Source: CAYLNL01 sp964385175 (GTDB lineage: Bacteria; Bacteroidota; Bacteroidia; Flavobacteriales; Flavobacteriaceae). From it: a stretch of 64,000 nucleotides of DNA. The notes beneath the pieces are model-generated. The model worked only from the letters and a program-made list of their open reading frames with translations, was not told where the DNA came from and searched no databases. The stretch is taken from NCBI GenBank assembly GCA_964385175.1, contig CAYLNL010000012.1, forward strand, positions 18,729 to 82,728, in the 5' to 3' direction. Position 1 is the stretch's first letter. Every line of letters starts with the position of its first letter. Both the position numbers and the translations under genes were made by a program. Of the stretch, positions 43,790-50,930 are shown piece after piece.

Positions 43790-44494
43790 TCAAATGGGTA
43801 TGCAGGTGGCCTGGAATATTTCTGAAAAGTAATGTTGTATTTTTTCTTTCACCTCCTGTAATGGTATTTCCCTTTCGCCTACTTCTGTTTTCATAGAGGT
43901 TACCGCCTTGCCTCGTATCCCACAGGGAATAATGTGGTTAAAATACGTCATATCGGTATTCACATTCAGGGCAAAGCCATGCATGGTTACCCATCGGGAG
44001 GAACGCACTCCCATAGCGCAGATTTTTCGTGCGAACGGAGTTTCAGCATCCAGCCAAACGCCCGTTTCTCCTTTGCTGCGCCCGCCATTAATGCCATAAT
44101 CTTGTAACGTACAAATTATCACCTCTTCCAGCAGCCGCAGGTATTTGTGAATGTCTGTAAAAAAATTTTCCAGGTCTAAAATAGGGTAGCCTACTATTTG
44201 CCCGGGGCCATGATACGTAATATCGCCCCCCCGGTTTATCTTGTAAAAACCGATGCCTTTTTTTGAAAGCGCTTCTTCATGCAGGAGTAAATGTTCTATA
44301 TCTCCGCTTTTACCCAACGTATATACGTGCGGGTGTTCCACGAAAAGTAAGTAATTAGGCGTTTCATAGGTAGTATTTTCCGCCCGGTTCTTTTTTTTAA
44401 CAGATACAATTTCATTAAAAAGAACTTCTTGTAAATCCCAGCTCTCCTTATAATCTTTAAACCCCAGATTGCGTATCTGTACCGTTTTGTTCAT
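43790..44494 (-). CDS. lipB: Octanoyltransferase (lipoate synthesis)
   Basis: The 234-aa enzyme moves octanoate from acyl carrier protein to lipoyl domains of 2-oxoacid dehydrogenases. The acceptor motif RGGDITYHGPGQIVGYPIL and the catalytic Cys/Lys region IIPCGIRGKAVTSM are intact; VEHPHVYTLGKSG also matches. I chose ATG 44494 (MNKTVQIRNLG). The frame extends six codons further to a TTG at 44512, but a promoter box TATTTTTG (44506-44499) occupies that stretch. It is convergent with the large lipoprotein gene, 8 bp apart. Confidence 0.94.
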   Translation of the reverse strand: MNKTVQIRNLGFKDYKESWDLQEVLFNEIVSVKKKNRAENTTYETPNYLLFVEHPHVYTLGKSGDIEHLLLHEEALSKKGIGFYKINRGGDITYHGPGQIVGYPILDLENFFTDIHKYLRLLEEVIICTLQDYGINGGRSKGETGVWLDAETPFARKICAMGVRSSRWVTMHGFALNVNTDMTYFNHIIPCGIRGKAVTSMKTEVGEREIPLQEVKEKIQHYFSEIFQATCIPI

Positions 44495-44498
44495 AGTG

Positions 44499-44506
44499 CA
44501 AAAATA
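44499..44506 (-). promoter_or_regulatory. Candidate lipB promoter; predicts a leaderless transcript
   Basis: TATTTTTG on the minus strand, four bases (CACT) before the lipB ATG. Bacteroidota starts fall about 4-7 bp after this box, so the mRNA would begin at or within the start codon. No perfect TTG lies 19-21 bp upstream. Confidence 0.4.
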
Positions 44507-44632
44507 CGGCAATTATGGTACGCACCAGGGATGAAAGGATTACAGAGGAAGAAAAAACAGGTTTTTAGGAGGGCGCCCGAAAAAAGTGAAAAAATTACGG
44601 AAAAACCATACTATAGATTAAAAGAGGTAACG

Positions 44633-44640
44633 TAAGTTTG
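44633..44640 (+). promoter_or_regulatory. Candidate -7 box of the small RNA
   Basis: TAAGTTTG matches TAnnTTTG; no perfect TTG at 19-21 bp upstream. Transcription would begin near 44645. Confidence 0.35.
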
Positions 44641-44644
44641 TCTC

Positions 44645-44730
44645 AACTATTTATTCTTTGTAAATAGTTTTTCATAGCAGGGTTTATTAAGTTGTTTTAA
44701 AGTTCGGGTCTAAGATCCGGGCTTTTTTTA
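44645..44730 (+). ncRNA. Candidate small RNA, two hairpins, unknown family
   Basis: A roughly 85-nt plus-strand RNA is predicted. A 5' hairpin is formed by AACTATTTA (44645-44653) and TAAATAGTT (44661-44669) with a 7-nt loop. A terminator hairpin and T run end it. No open frame exists and no plus-strand gene lies upstream that would need this terminator, since the lipoprotein gene ends 900 bp away and lipB is on the other strand. I do not match it to a named RNA family. An alternative is a remnant terminator. Confidence 0.4.
44699..44730 (+). terminator. Intrinsic terminator of the candidate small RNA
   Basis: GTTCGGGTC (44702-44710) pairs with GATCCGGGC (44714-44722) including three G-T pairs, loop TAA, extended by AAA/TTT, then a T7 run. 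The T run is only on the plus strand. Confidence 0.7.
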
Positions 44731-44894
44731 TTATTGTTTTATTTTTCTCGCTACGTTTATTTTTTATCATTATTTTTCTGGTGCATGCAGTCCAGTATAA
44801 TATAATCTTCTTGTAGATAATGAACGTCAAAAGTATTTTTATGGGCTGTATTTATAGGTATAAATATACTATTAGGAGATTTCATAAAAACTGC

Positions 44895-46130
44895 CTAATC
44901 AAACCGTAACGCTTTTACGGGCGAAATTTTAGTAACAACATAGGAGGGTACAATGAGCATGAGAAGACACAACCCCAGCGTGCCTGCATTGAGCAGCAGG
45001 ATATGAAATAGGTTGAGATATACGGGCGCCTGGGTAACATAATACGTAGCCGGGTCTAATTTTATAAAACCGTACTGTTGTTGCACGAACAATAGCCCCA
45101 GTCCTATTACATTTCCCCAAAAAAGCCCTACACATATAATATAAGCCGCCTGGTATAAAAATACCTTTCGTATCGTCCAACTACTGGCGCCAAGCGCTTT
45201 TAAAACCCCTATGGCAGGTGTTTTTTCAATAATGAGCACCAGCAAGGCAGTAATCATATTAATACCTCCCACAATAATCATAATAAACAAAATAATAATA
45301 ATGTTAAAATCAAACAACGAAAGCCATTCAAAAATAAAGTAATACGTATCTGCCACCGTTTGAGAGTCTAAAACAGACAGGGTTTTCCCATACACCTCAT
45401 TCCCTATCTCTTTCAACTGGTTAAAATTGTTTATAAAAACCTCGAAATTTCCCACCTCATCTGCCCGCCAGCCATTCATTCGCTGTATATGCCTTATATC
45501 AATGAAAATATAAGCAGCGTCAAATTCCTGGAACCCACTATCATACATTCCCACTATAACCCCTGTTAACTGATGAGGCAAGCCCGAGCCTTCCGGCTTT
45601 AGAAAAAATGCCTGGAAACGGTCGCCAACCCTTAGATTCAAGCGGTTCGCCAGGTAACGAGATAACAGCGCCTCCTCATTCCGTTCTCCTGAATAGTCAG
45701 GTAATCGCCCCGCCACCAGATATTCCTTCAGGTAGTCCCAGCGATAATCTTTTCCCACTCCTTTGGCAATAACTCCTTCAAATGTTTCGGTTGTGCGTAT
45801 AATCCCTCCTTTGGAAGCTACCGCTTGTATGTGGTTAATGCCTTTAACGCTGGTGAAATTTGGGTAAAAATCCTGGTGAATGGAAACCGGGCTCACCGAT
45901 ACTTCCGAGGCATTATAATCATATTTAAAAATTTGAATATGCCCGTTGAAAGCCGCTATTTTTTCCCGAATTTTTCGCTGAAGCCCTGTGCCTGTGGATA
46001 TTGCCACCACCATCATAATAAAACTCAATGCAACCGCCGTAAGCGCAATTTTTATGATTGGCGCCGAAATATTATTTTTATGCGATTTTCCAAGAATTAG
46101 CCGTTTGGCAATAAAAAACGAAACACTCAA
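44895..46130 (-). CDS. FtsX/LolE-type ABC transporter permease
   Basis: The 411-aa inner-membrane protein has the lipoprotein-release topology: one N-terminal span (about 25-47), a large periplasmic domain (about 48-270) and three C-terminal spans (about 275-302, 325-350, 368-398). LALGASSWTIRKVFLYQAAYI-like ALGASSWTIRKVFLYQA is the FtsX coupling region and SPVKALRFD the standard end. It probably extracts lipoproteins for transport to the outer membrane with a separate LolD ATPase. Start is TTG at 46130, three bases from the divergent NamZ-like start; the frame has no ATG nearby that keeps the IAKRLI motif. Confidence 0.9.
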   Translation of the reverse strand: MSVSFFIAKRLILGKSHKNNISAPIIKIALTAVALSFIMMVVAISTGTGLQRKIREKIAAFNGHIQIFKYDYNASEVSVSPVSIHQDFYPNFTSVKGINHIQAVASKGGIIRTTETFEGVIAKGVGKDYRWDYLKEYLVAGRLPDYSGERNEEALLSRYLANRLNLRVGDRFQAFFLKPEGSGLPHQLTGVIVGMYDSGFQEFDAAYIFIDIRHIQRMNGWRADEVGNFEVFINNFNQLKEIGNEVYGKTLSVLDSQTVADTYYFIFEWLSLFDFNIIIILFIMIIVGGINMITALLVLIIEKTPAIGVLKALGASSWTIRKVFLYQAAYIICVGLFWGNVIGLGLLFVQQQYGFIKLDPATYYVTQAPVYLNLFHILLLNAGTLGLCLLMLIVPSYVVTKISPVKALRFD

Positions 46131-46133
46131 AAT

Positions 46134-47360
46134 ATGACTTCATTTATCCAGTTCAAAAATACACTTTTATTGGCTCTTTTCATTACACTCTCTTGCGGGG
46201 AGTTACAAAAGAAATCTACTACCCTTAACCTACCTGTTATGAATACTCTCAATACTAAAACTCTTCCTGTTGTTGGCGCTAACCGTACAGACCAATATTT
46301 AGCCATTATCCAAAACAAACCGGTGGGCATTGTAACCAATCAAACCGGGGTGCTTTATAATTCCAAGGGACAGTTGGTACACCTGGTAGATACCCTGGTA
46401 GCCTTAAAAAGAGATATACGGAAAGTATTTGCCCCGGAACATGGCTTTAGAGGTACCGCTGATGCCGGAGAGGCTATTAAGGACGGGGTTGATGGAAAAA
46501 CAGGCTTGCCGGTTATTTCGCTTTATGGAGCTAATAAAAAACCCACGCCTGAGCAGTTAAGCAATATTGAGGTGATGCTTTTTGATATACAAGATGTAGG
46601 CGCTCGTTTCTATACCTATATTTCTACCCTGCACTATGTAATGGAAGCATGCGCCGAAGCCCGAATTCCCCTCATTATCCTGGACAGACCAAACCCTAAC
46701 GGGCATTATGTAGATGGACCTGTTTTAGAGGAGCCATATAAAAGTTTTGTAGGGATGCACCCTGTACCCATTGTTCATGGCATGACGGTGGGGGAGTATG
46801 CCCAAATGATTAACGGGGAAAGATGGCTTGCCAACGGCGCTGTTTGCGAAATAACGGTTATTCTTGTAAAAAATTATGACCATACTACGCCCTATAGCCT
46901 TCCTGTGAAACCGTCTCCCAATTTACCCAATGATGTTGCGGTTTCTCTTTACCCCAGCCTATGCCTTTTTGAAGGCACTAATGTGAGTGTAGGCAGAGGC
47001 ACCGATATGCCTTTTCAGGTTTATGGTTCCCCCTTTCTGCCGAATGAGGGTTTTAGCTTTATCCCGTTTCCGAGGGAAGGCGCCAAAGAACCTCTCTACC
47101 AGGGAAAGCGCTGCTACGGCGCTAACCTTTCTGCCACTCCTCGGGTAGCTAACATTGAGCTGCAATGGCTCATCAGCGCTTATAACCATACTGCTGATAA
47201 AGCTACATTTTTCAATTCATTTTTCACTAAACTCGCCGGGACAAAAACGTTGCAACAACAAATAGAAGCGGGAGCAACTGAAGAAACCATTAGAAAAAGC
47301 TGGGAAAATGGCTTGCAAAAATTCAAGAAAATGAGGGAACGCTACCGCTTGTATGATTAA
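46134..47360 (+). CDS. namZ: Exo-beta-N-acetylmuramidase NamZ family (DUF1343) lipoprotein
   Basis: The 408-aa lipoprotein (lipobox TLSC, Cys21) matches DUF1343, the NamZ family that removes terminal MurNAc from peptidoglycan fragments. Motifs are GIVTNQTGVL, VFAPEHGFRG, GLPVISLYGANKKPT, MLFDIQDVGARFYTY, ILDRPNPNGHYVDGP and SPNLPNDVAVSLYPSLCLFEGTNVSVGRGT, with PF-G-SPF after. Length fits. The ATG lies 3 bp from the divergent permease start, so the two genes overlap in their promoter and leader regions. Confidence 0.92.
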   Translation: MTSFIQFKNTLLLALFITLSCGELQKKSTTLNLPVMNTLNTKTLPVVGANRTDQYLAIIQNKPVGIVTNQTGVLYNSKGQLVHLVDTLVALKRDIRKVFAPEHGFRGTADAGEAIKDGVDGKTGLPVISLYGANKKPTPEQLSNIEVMLFDIQDVGARFYTYISTLHYVMEACAEARIPLIILDRPNPNGHYVDGPVLEEPYKSFVGMHPVPIVHGMTVGEYAQMINGERWLANGAVCEITVILVKNYDHTTPYSLPVKPSPNLPNDVAVSLYPSLCLFEGTNVSVGRGTDMPFQVYGSPFLPNEGFSFIPFPREGAKEPLYQGKRCYGANLSATPRVANIELQWLISAYNHTADKATFFNSFFTKLAGTKTLQQQIEAGATEETIRKSWENGLQKFKKMRERYRLYD

Positions 47361-47394
47361 CGGCATCTATCTCTTTATAATGCTTTTCTTATGC

Positions 47395-47402
47395 TATCTT
47401 TG
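47395..47402 (+). promoter_or_regulatory. Candidate -7 promoter element for menG/ubiE
   Basis: TATCTTTG, 15 bp before the ATG at 47418. It lies inside the upstream part of the open frame (ATG 47391), which argues for the later start. Confidence 0.45.
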
Positions 47403-47417
47403 CGTCAAATCTTTTAT

Positions 47418-48149
47418 ATGGACGAGGAGGTAATTCCATACGCAGATAGTACCGCCAGGAAAAAAGAACAGGTAACCCGGCTTTTTAACCAGATTTCTCT
47501 GAAGTATGATGGTTTAAACCGGCTTATTTCGTTGGGGATGGATAAAAAATGGAGAAAAAGAGTTGTTTCAATAGTTTGTAAACATGGCGCTCGCACGGTT
47601 TTAGATGCAGCTACCGGTACAGGCGATTTAGCTATTATGCTAGCTAAAACAGAGGTGAAAGAGGTGGTAGGGATTGATATTTCTTCTAAAATGCTAAACA
47701 TAGGGCGAAAAAAAATACTCAGGAAAAAACTTTCTGATAAAGTGCAGTTATTGTTGGCAGATAGTGAGCGAATGCCTTTTTCCTCCAACTCTTTTGATGC
47801 TATAACGGTGGCTTTTGGCGTGCGAAATTTTGAAAACCTGCCAAGAGGCCTCTCAGAACTATACAGGGTATTGAAACCAGGTGGCTTGCTGGTGGTACTG
47901 GAAACATCTATTCCCCAAAAAAGACCCTATAAACAACTCCATCGTTTTTATTGCAATACTGTTGTTCCTTTCATGGGAGAGCTATTCTCCAGCGACCGCA
48001 ATGCCTATCTTTATCTTATTAAATCGGCTGCCGTTTTTCCGTATGGAGAAAACTTCAACAATATTTTACAAGAAACGGGGTTTATAGAAGTGTCTCATCA
48101 CCCCCAGGCGTTTGGAGCTACTACTATATACACAGCGTCTAAACCGTAG
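47418..48149 (+). CDS. menG: Demethylmenaquinone methyltransferase (UbiE/MenG)
   Basis: The 243-aa enzyme does the last step of menaquinone synthesis. Motifs are VTRLFNQISLKYDGLNRLISLGMDKKWRK, the SAM loop VLDAATGTGDLAIMLA, DSERMPFSSNSFDAITVAFGVRNFENL and LYRVLKPGGLLVVLE, all UbiE signatures. Start ATG 47418 (MDEEVIPYADS) was preferred because a promoter box lies between it and the earlier ATG 47391. porT follows 41 bp downstream; this menG-porT pair is a recurrent flavobacterial order in my recollection. Confidence 0.94.
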   Translation: MDEEVIPYADSTARKKEQVTRLFNQISLKYDGLNRLISLGMDKKWRKRVVSIVCKHGARTVLDAATGTGDLAIMLAKTEVKEVVGIDISSKMLNIGRKKILRKKLSDKVQLLLADSERMPFSSNSFDAITVAFGVRNFENLPRGLSELYRVLKPGGLLVVLETSIPQKRPYKQLHRFYCNTVVPFMGELFSSDRNAYLYLIKSAAVFPYGENFNNILQETGFIEVSHHPQAFGATTIYTASKP

Positions 48150-48190
48150 TGGCATAACGGAAAGGGGTAAAAAAGCGAAGGCTGGTACGT

Positions 48191-48913
48191 ATGAAACAAC
48201 AAAGAGGCCTCTTTAAAAACGGTAGCTATATGCTCGCATGTGTAGTGGCGTTAACTACCATAACTACAGCTACCGCCCAGTTTAAGGAAAATCCTATTTT
48301 GAATTTAGAAAATTTTGACCGTCAACGGTTGCATTGGGGGTATTTCCTGGGACTTAACCAATATGATTTTAAGTTTAGCTACCGTGACAATACGGGAGAT
48401 ATACTGGTAACTACCAACGTAGGGTTTACGGTGGGGCTGATAGGCAACCTGCGCATAAACGATTTTTTAGATGTTCGCTTAGAGCCGGGCCTTTATTACA
48501 CTGAACGGGGCTTGCATTTCCCTGGTTTTGCAAGCGAAGATGACGCCCTTCGCACTATAAAATCTACCTATATACACCTCCCCCTGCTATTAAAAATCAA
48601 TGCTAAACGGTTGGGAAATTTCAAGCCTTATTTAGTAGGAGGTGCCTCTACCTCTCTTAATTTAACGAGTAATGAAAAAAATCCTAATGACAATAGCAGC
48701 GGTACTTTTAGAATGAAAGACGCCACCTATTATTATGAGGTAGGTTTTGGGGTAGATTTTTATCTCTATTTCTTTAAATTTTCTCCTTCCATACGAGGCA
48801 TTTTCGCTATAAACGATGAACTGGTAGCCGATGATGACCCTAACAGCCCGTGGACGGCTAATATAAATGGGCTTTTCTCAAGAGGGGTGGTTATAAACTT
48901 CACATTTGAATGA
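48191..48913 (+). CDS. porT: PorT-family outer-membrane beta-barrel (type IX secretion)
   Basis: The 240-aa protein has a signal peptide ending TATAQF (about residue 30) and an eight-strand type barrel: LHWGYFLGLNQYDFKFSY, RINDFLDVRLEPGLYYTERGL, YIHLPLLLKINAKRLGNFKPYLVGGAS and YYYEVGFGVDFYLYFFKFSPSIRG. PorT is needed for the type IX secretion system of Bacteroidota. The assignment rests on sequence pattern plus position after menG. A generic PorT-like outer-membrane barrel with another role remains possible. No type IX cargo is recognised in this window. Confidence 0.82.
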   Translation: MKQQRGLFKNGSYMLACVVALTTITTATAQFKENPILNLENFDRQRLHWGYFLGLNQYDFKFSYRDNTGDILVTTNVGFTVGLIGNLRINDFLDVRLEPGLYYTERGLHFPGFASEDDALRTIKSTYIHLPLLLKINAKRLGNFKPYLVGGASTSLNLTSNEKNPNDNSSGTFRMKDATYYYEVGFGVDFYLYFFKFSPSIRGIFAINDELVADDDPNSPWTANINGLFSRGVVINFTFE

Positions 48914-49076
48914 TGCCATATTATAAAAATATGATACATTATTGGAAATCTCTATATCAGTCAAATTGAAGAATTATTTAGCCGTAAATATCTATAAGAT
49001 ATTTGATGTATAGAGAGTATAATATAATTTACCTGGCAGATGAGTGGTATGCCTCTTTGCGCTGGTGCAAGTTGGT

Positions 49077-50081
49077 TTATTCCTTTTCTATAATGGCTTT
49101 TAGCTGTTTTTCCAGTTGTTTTTTATCTGGCAGGTAAAGCTGATATTTTGAAACGAATATTTTGTTTGAAATTCCACCGGTAGCATATTCTACCAGCACT
49201 TCGTCTTTGCCTGCCGAAAGAATAATACCAATAGGTTCATTATCGCCTTCCACGTTTTCTTCTGTCTTGAAATAATTCAGGTAAAGGTTCATCTGCCCGA
49301 TGTCATTGTGTTTTACTGCTTTTGTTTTCAGGTCAATCAATACAAAGCATTTCAGGATACGGTGATAAAACACCAAGTCAATATAAAAGTGTTTATTGCG
49401 TAATGAAATCTTGTATTGTCTGCCAACAAATGCAAAGCCTTTCCCGAGTTCAAGAAGGAATAGTTGAAGGTTGTCAATAATATTTTGTTCGAGGTGTTTC
49501 TCCGTTACCCTCTTGCTTTGCGGGATTTTTAAAAAGTCTAATATGTAAGGGTCTTTTATCATCTCTGTCGGATGAGCAGCTATGTGCCCTTTTTCCGAGA
49601 GCTGTAAAATACCTTTTTTATCTCGGCTCAATGCCAACCGCTCAAATAAGGAAGAATCTATTTGCCGTTCCAGTTCCCTGGAACTCCAGTTTTCATGTGA
49701 GGACTGTTTCTCATAGAATTTTCGAGCAGTTTCGTCTGAAACCCCCAATAATGCTACAAAGTGTGTCCAACTTAATTTGGCAGGCACTGCCTGCCATTTT
49801 GGATAGGTTACATAAAACCTGCGCATATCCAGTACATTCCGTCTGCCGAATCCTTTACCGTAACGCAGCTTCAAATCTTTGGAAAGCCTTGCCAACAAAT
49901 CGCTCCCATACTCTGCTCGCTCATGCCCGTGCTGTTCAAACTCCACAATGTGTCTGCCAATTTCCCAGTTGGCTTTCACCAGTTCGGTATTCACAGCTTT
50001 AACGGCATTAAGTCTTGCTGTTTCAATGGTTTGACCGATGTTGTCAAGCAGGTCGTTGTATTTGGTTTTGCTGGGTTTCAT
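49077..50081 (-). CDS. DUF1016 / YhcG-family PDDEXK nuclease-like protein
   Basis: The 334-aa protein has the DUF1016 N-terminal region (ANWEIGRHIVEFEQHGHERAEYGSDLLARLSKDLKLRYGKGFGRRNVLDMRRFY) and the C-terminal PDDEXK fold with KHFYIDLVFYHRILKCFVLIDLKTKAV, giving D...D-x-K. GQMNLYLNYFK and GIILSAGKDEVLVEYA follow. Family members are found near restriction systems and mobile islands and are proposed to act on DNA; no substrate is proven to my knowledge. It stands alone between porT and the TrmH-family gene, with 163 bp and 70 bp spacers. Confidence 0.88.
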   Translation of the reverse strand: MKPSKTKYNDLLDNIGQTIETARLNAVKAVNTELVKANWEIGRHIVEFEQHGHERAEYGSDLLARLSKDLKLRYGKGFGRRNVLDMRRFYVTYPKWQAVPAKLSWTHFVALLGVSDETARKFYEKQSSHENWSSRELERQIDSSLFERLALSRDKKGILQLSEKGHIAAHPTEMIKDPYILDFLKIPQSKRVTEKHLEQNIIDNLQLFLLELGKGFAFVGRQYKISLRNKHFYIDLVFYHRILKCFVLIDLKTKAVKHNDIGQMNLYLNYFKTEENVEGDNEPIGIILSAGKDEVLVEYATGGISNKIFVSKYQLYLPDKKQLEKQLKAIIEKE

Positions 50082-50151
50082 CTTAAAAAATATTTGTCCT
50101 TGATTTCAACTTTGCCTACCGCCATGCCGGTAAGCGCTTTTTTATGCTGAA

Positions 50152-50889
50152 CTACACGATAATCCATTGCCGTTTAAACTCACTTAAAAAAATAGCGGCA
50201 GCCATGGCCACGTTAAGGCTTTCCGCCCGATGCAAATAGCTAAAATTAGGAATGCAGAGTGGTTTTGCTGAACATTTTAAAACACTTTCCGATAGCCCTG
50301 TAGCCTCATTGCCCAGCACTAAAACCGCCTTTTGCGGCAGTCTAGTGGCATATACACTCTCCCCACTCATATCAGCAGCATAAACAGGTACCGGAGCGTC
50401 TTTTAAAAACGTTTCCAATTCCAAATACGTTACCTGCACCCTTGCGAGCGAGCCTGCGGAAGCCTGTACAACTTTAGGATTGTAACAATCTGCCGTTTCG
50501 TGGCTGCATACCAGGTGGCGCAACCCAAACCAATCGCATATACGAATAATGGTGCCCAGGTTTCCCGGGTCGCTTACCCGGTCTAAAGCCACCACCAACT
50601 GGTGGAAATGTACAGGTTGAGGGGGCGGGATCTTAAATATCGCCAACGCTTCGCACGGGGTAACCCGGGTGCTTAGTTTTGCTAATTCTGCCGTTGTAAC
50701 AAGCCGGGCAAAACCTTTCTGCATAGGAAACAAGCCATCATCCAGGACAAACAGGTGTTCTAACTCGTAAGCCGATTGTAAGAATGCTTCTATTATGGTA
50801 ACCCCTTCTGCTATAAATAAACCTTCCCCCATTCGCCATTTTTTTTGACGCAAATTCACAATTTGCCGTACCTGGTTTTTATTAACCAT
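50152..50889 (-). CDS. TrmH/SpoU-family RNA 2'-O-methyltransferase
   Basis: The 245-aa protein methylates ribose 2'-OH of tRNA or rRNA. The SPOUT knot motifs are ALDRVSDPGNLGTIIRICDWFGL (motif 1), VLVLGNEATGLSESVL (motif 2) and IPNFSYLHRAESLNVAMAAAIFL (motif 3). An N-terminal substrate-binding part precedes them (about 1-90). Target nucleotide is unknown. It is divergent from tamL, an order I recall for Bacteroidota. Confidence 0.92.
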   Translation of the reverse strand: MVNKNQVRQIVNLRQKKWRMGEGLFIAEGVTIIEAFLQSAYELEHLFVLDDGLFPMQKGFARLVTTAELAKLSTRVTPCEALAIFKIPPPQPVHFHQLVVALDRVSDPGNLGTIIRICDWFGLRHLVCSHETADCYNPKVVQASAGSLARVQVTYLELETFLKDAPVPVYAADMSGESVYATRLPQKAVLVLGNEATGLSESVLKCSAKPLCIPNFSYLHRAESLNVAMAAAIFLSEFKRQWIIV

Positions 50890-50899
50890 GAAAATCCTG

Positions 50900-50907
50900 T
50901 ACTTTTG
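50900..50907 (+). promoter_or_regulatory. Candidate -7 promoter element for tamL
   Basis: TACTTTTG, 23 bp before the TTG start codon; no perfect TTG at -33. Confidence 0.35.
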
Positions 50908-50930
50908 ACCTTAAATAGTTACATACACCC

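Larger units (their letters stand above)
44513..44894. other. lipB-permease spacer, holds a candidate small RNA and no gene
   Basis: The 382-bp AT-rich spacer lies between two minus-strand genes. Its only structured part is 44633-44730 (promoter box, 5' hairpin, terminator on the plus strand). From 44731 to 44894 I see no open frame or strong structure. Confidence 0.5.
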
